DNA from: Rhizobacter sp.
GTDB lineage: Bacteria; Pseudomonadota; Gammaproteobacteria; Burkholderiales; Burkholderiaceae
Assembly (NCBI GenBank): GCA_014379885.1
Contig: JACMKW010000670.1
Span: 1 to 6,426, forward strand
Reading direction: 5' to 3'
Length of the DNA stretch: 6,426 nucleotides
Both the position numbers and the translations under genes were made by a program. This document shows, in pieces, positions 5,972 through 6,426 of this stretch. Under the pieces are notes generated by a model. It had not been told where the DNA came from. It saw nothing but the letters and a program-made list of their open reading frames with translations, and did not search any database. Numbering within the stretch: the stretch's first letter is position 1; every line of letters starts with the position of its first letter.

Positions 5972-6426
5972 GTGTCGCTCGATACGCTGTACACCGCCGA
6001 AACGCCCGAGGGCATTGCGCTCTCGCTGCGCCCGGCCGGGGTGGCGCCGCGTGTGCTGGCCTATGGCATCGACCTGTGCGTGCGCGCCGGCATGTTCTTC
6101 GGCATCTCGATGCTGGCCCTGCCCTTTGGTGGCATGGGCACGGCGCTGCTGCTGGTGAGCTACTTTCTGCTGGAGTGGTTCTACCCGGTGGCGTTCGAAT
6201 TGATGCGCGCCGGCGCCTCACCGGGCAAACGCATGTTCGGCCTGCAGGTGGTGATGGACTCGGGCCTGCCCGTCACACCCGCTGCATCAATCACACGCAA
6301 CCTGCTGCGGGCGGCCGATTTCTTCCCCTTCCTTTATGGCTTCGGTGTCACCTCGATGCTGCTGCGGCGCGACTTCAAGCGCCTGGGCGATCTGGCGGCG
6401 GGCACCATTGTTGTCTATCGCGACAA
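5972..6426 (+). CDS. RDD family integral membrane protein, 3' end outside the window
   Basis: From the GTG at 5972, 151 codons are visible with no stop before the window ends. After a short N-terminus (LDTLYTAETPEG), the RDD pattern appears. APRVLAYGIDL holds conserved R27 and D34 at the head of the first membrane segment (about 28-51), and a second segment follows (about 54-75). Then come ASPGKRMFGLQVV (82-94), a third hydrophobic stretch around residues 117-130 and DFKRLGDLAAGTIVVY (134-149). RDD proteins are small inner-membrane proteins, mostly of unknown function, with transport roles suggested for some. The N-terminus LDT..ETPEG followed by an LRPAG stretch is how I recall proteobacterial members starting, which supports this GTG. 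Its own ribosome site is weak (AAGG, 11-nt spacing). In related bacteria such genes often precede SpoIIM-like, MoxR and DUF58 genes; that cannot be seen here. Confidence 0.88.
   Translation, partial: MSLDTLYTAETPEGIALSLRPAGVAPRVLAYGIDLCVRAGMFFGISMLALPFGGMGTALLLVSYFLLEWFYPVAFELMRAGASPGKRMFGLQVVMDSGLPVTPAASITRNLLRAADFFPFLYGFGVTSMLLRRDFKRLGDLAAGTIVVYRD

Noticed and set aside
5955..6221. An 88-codon minus-strand frame opposite the RDD gene.
   Set aside because: It is an Arg/Pro/Ala-rich antisense shadow of a recognisable RDD membrane protein.

Overview
The window is chromosomal, GC-rich, gene-dense DNA with a strong third-position G/C bias. Gene content, order and protein motifs point to a betaproteobacterium of the order Burkholderiales (Comamonadaceae or a relative such as the Leptothrix/Rubrivivax group). 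No 16S gene or other decisive marker is present, so the genus is left open. There are no mobile elements, CRISPR arrays, tRNAs or rRNAs.

The minus strand carries one tightly packed run of five genes, read from high to low coordinates. They are an FAD-dependent D-lactate/2-hydroxyacid dehydrogenase of the LDHD/Dld type (5755-4334), the 16S rRNA m5C967 methyltransferase RsmB (4303-2978), a secreted DUF4390 protein (about 2970-2359), an NtrY-like membrane sensor histidine kinase (2337-55), and the first 16 codons of its response regulator (48-1, cut by the window edge). Gaps are about 30, 7, 21 and 6 bp, with no visible terminator between genes, so co-transcription is likely. The rsmB - DUF4390 - ntrY-like - ntrX-like block looks like the recurrent betaproteobacterial arrangement. 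The dehydrogenase at its head is metabolically unrelated and may simply share the transcript.

On the plus strand, divergent from the dehydrogenase, a 117-bp intergenic region (5756-5872) holds a 12-bp tandem repeat and an excellent Shine-Dalgarno sequence. It leads first into a 30-codon open frame (5873-5965). After an in-frame TGA and two further codons, an RDD-family membrane protein starts at a GTG (5972) and runs off the right edge.

The most notable points are this interrupted leader/RDD arrangement, the tandem repeat in the divergent promoter region, the insertion of a predicted periplasmic protein of unknown function directly before a two-component sensor, and the dominance of GTG starts. 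I see no wholly novel system; most of the window is conserved Burkholderiales chromosome.
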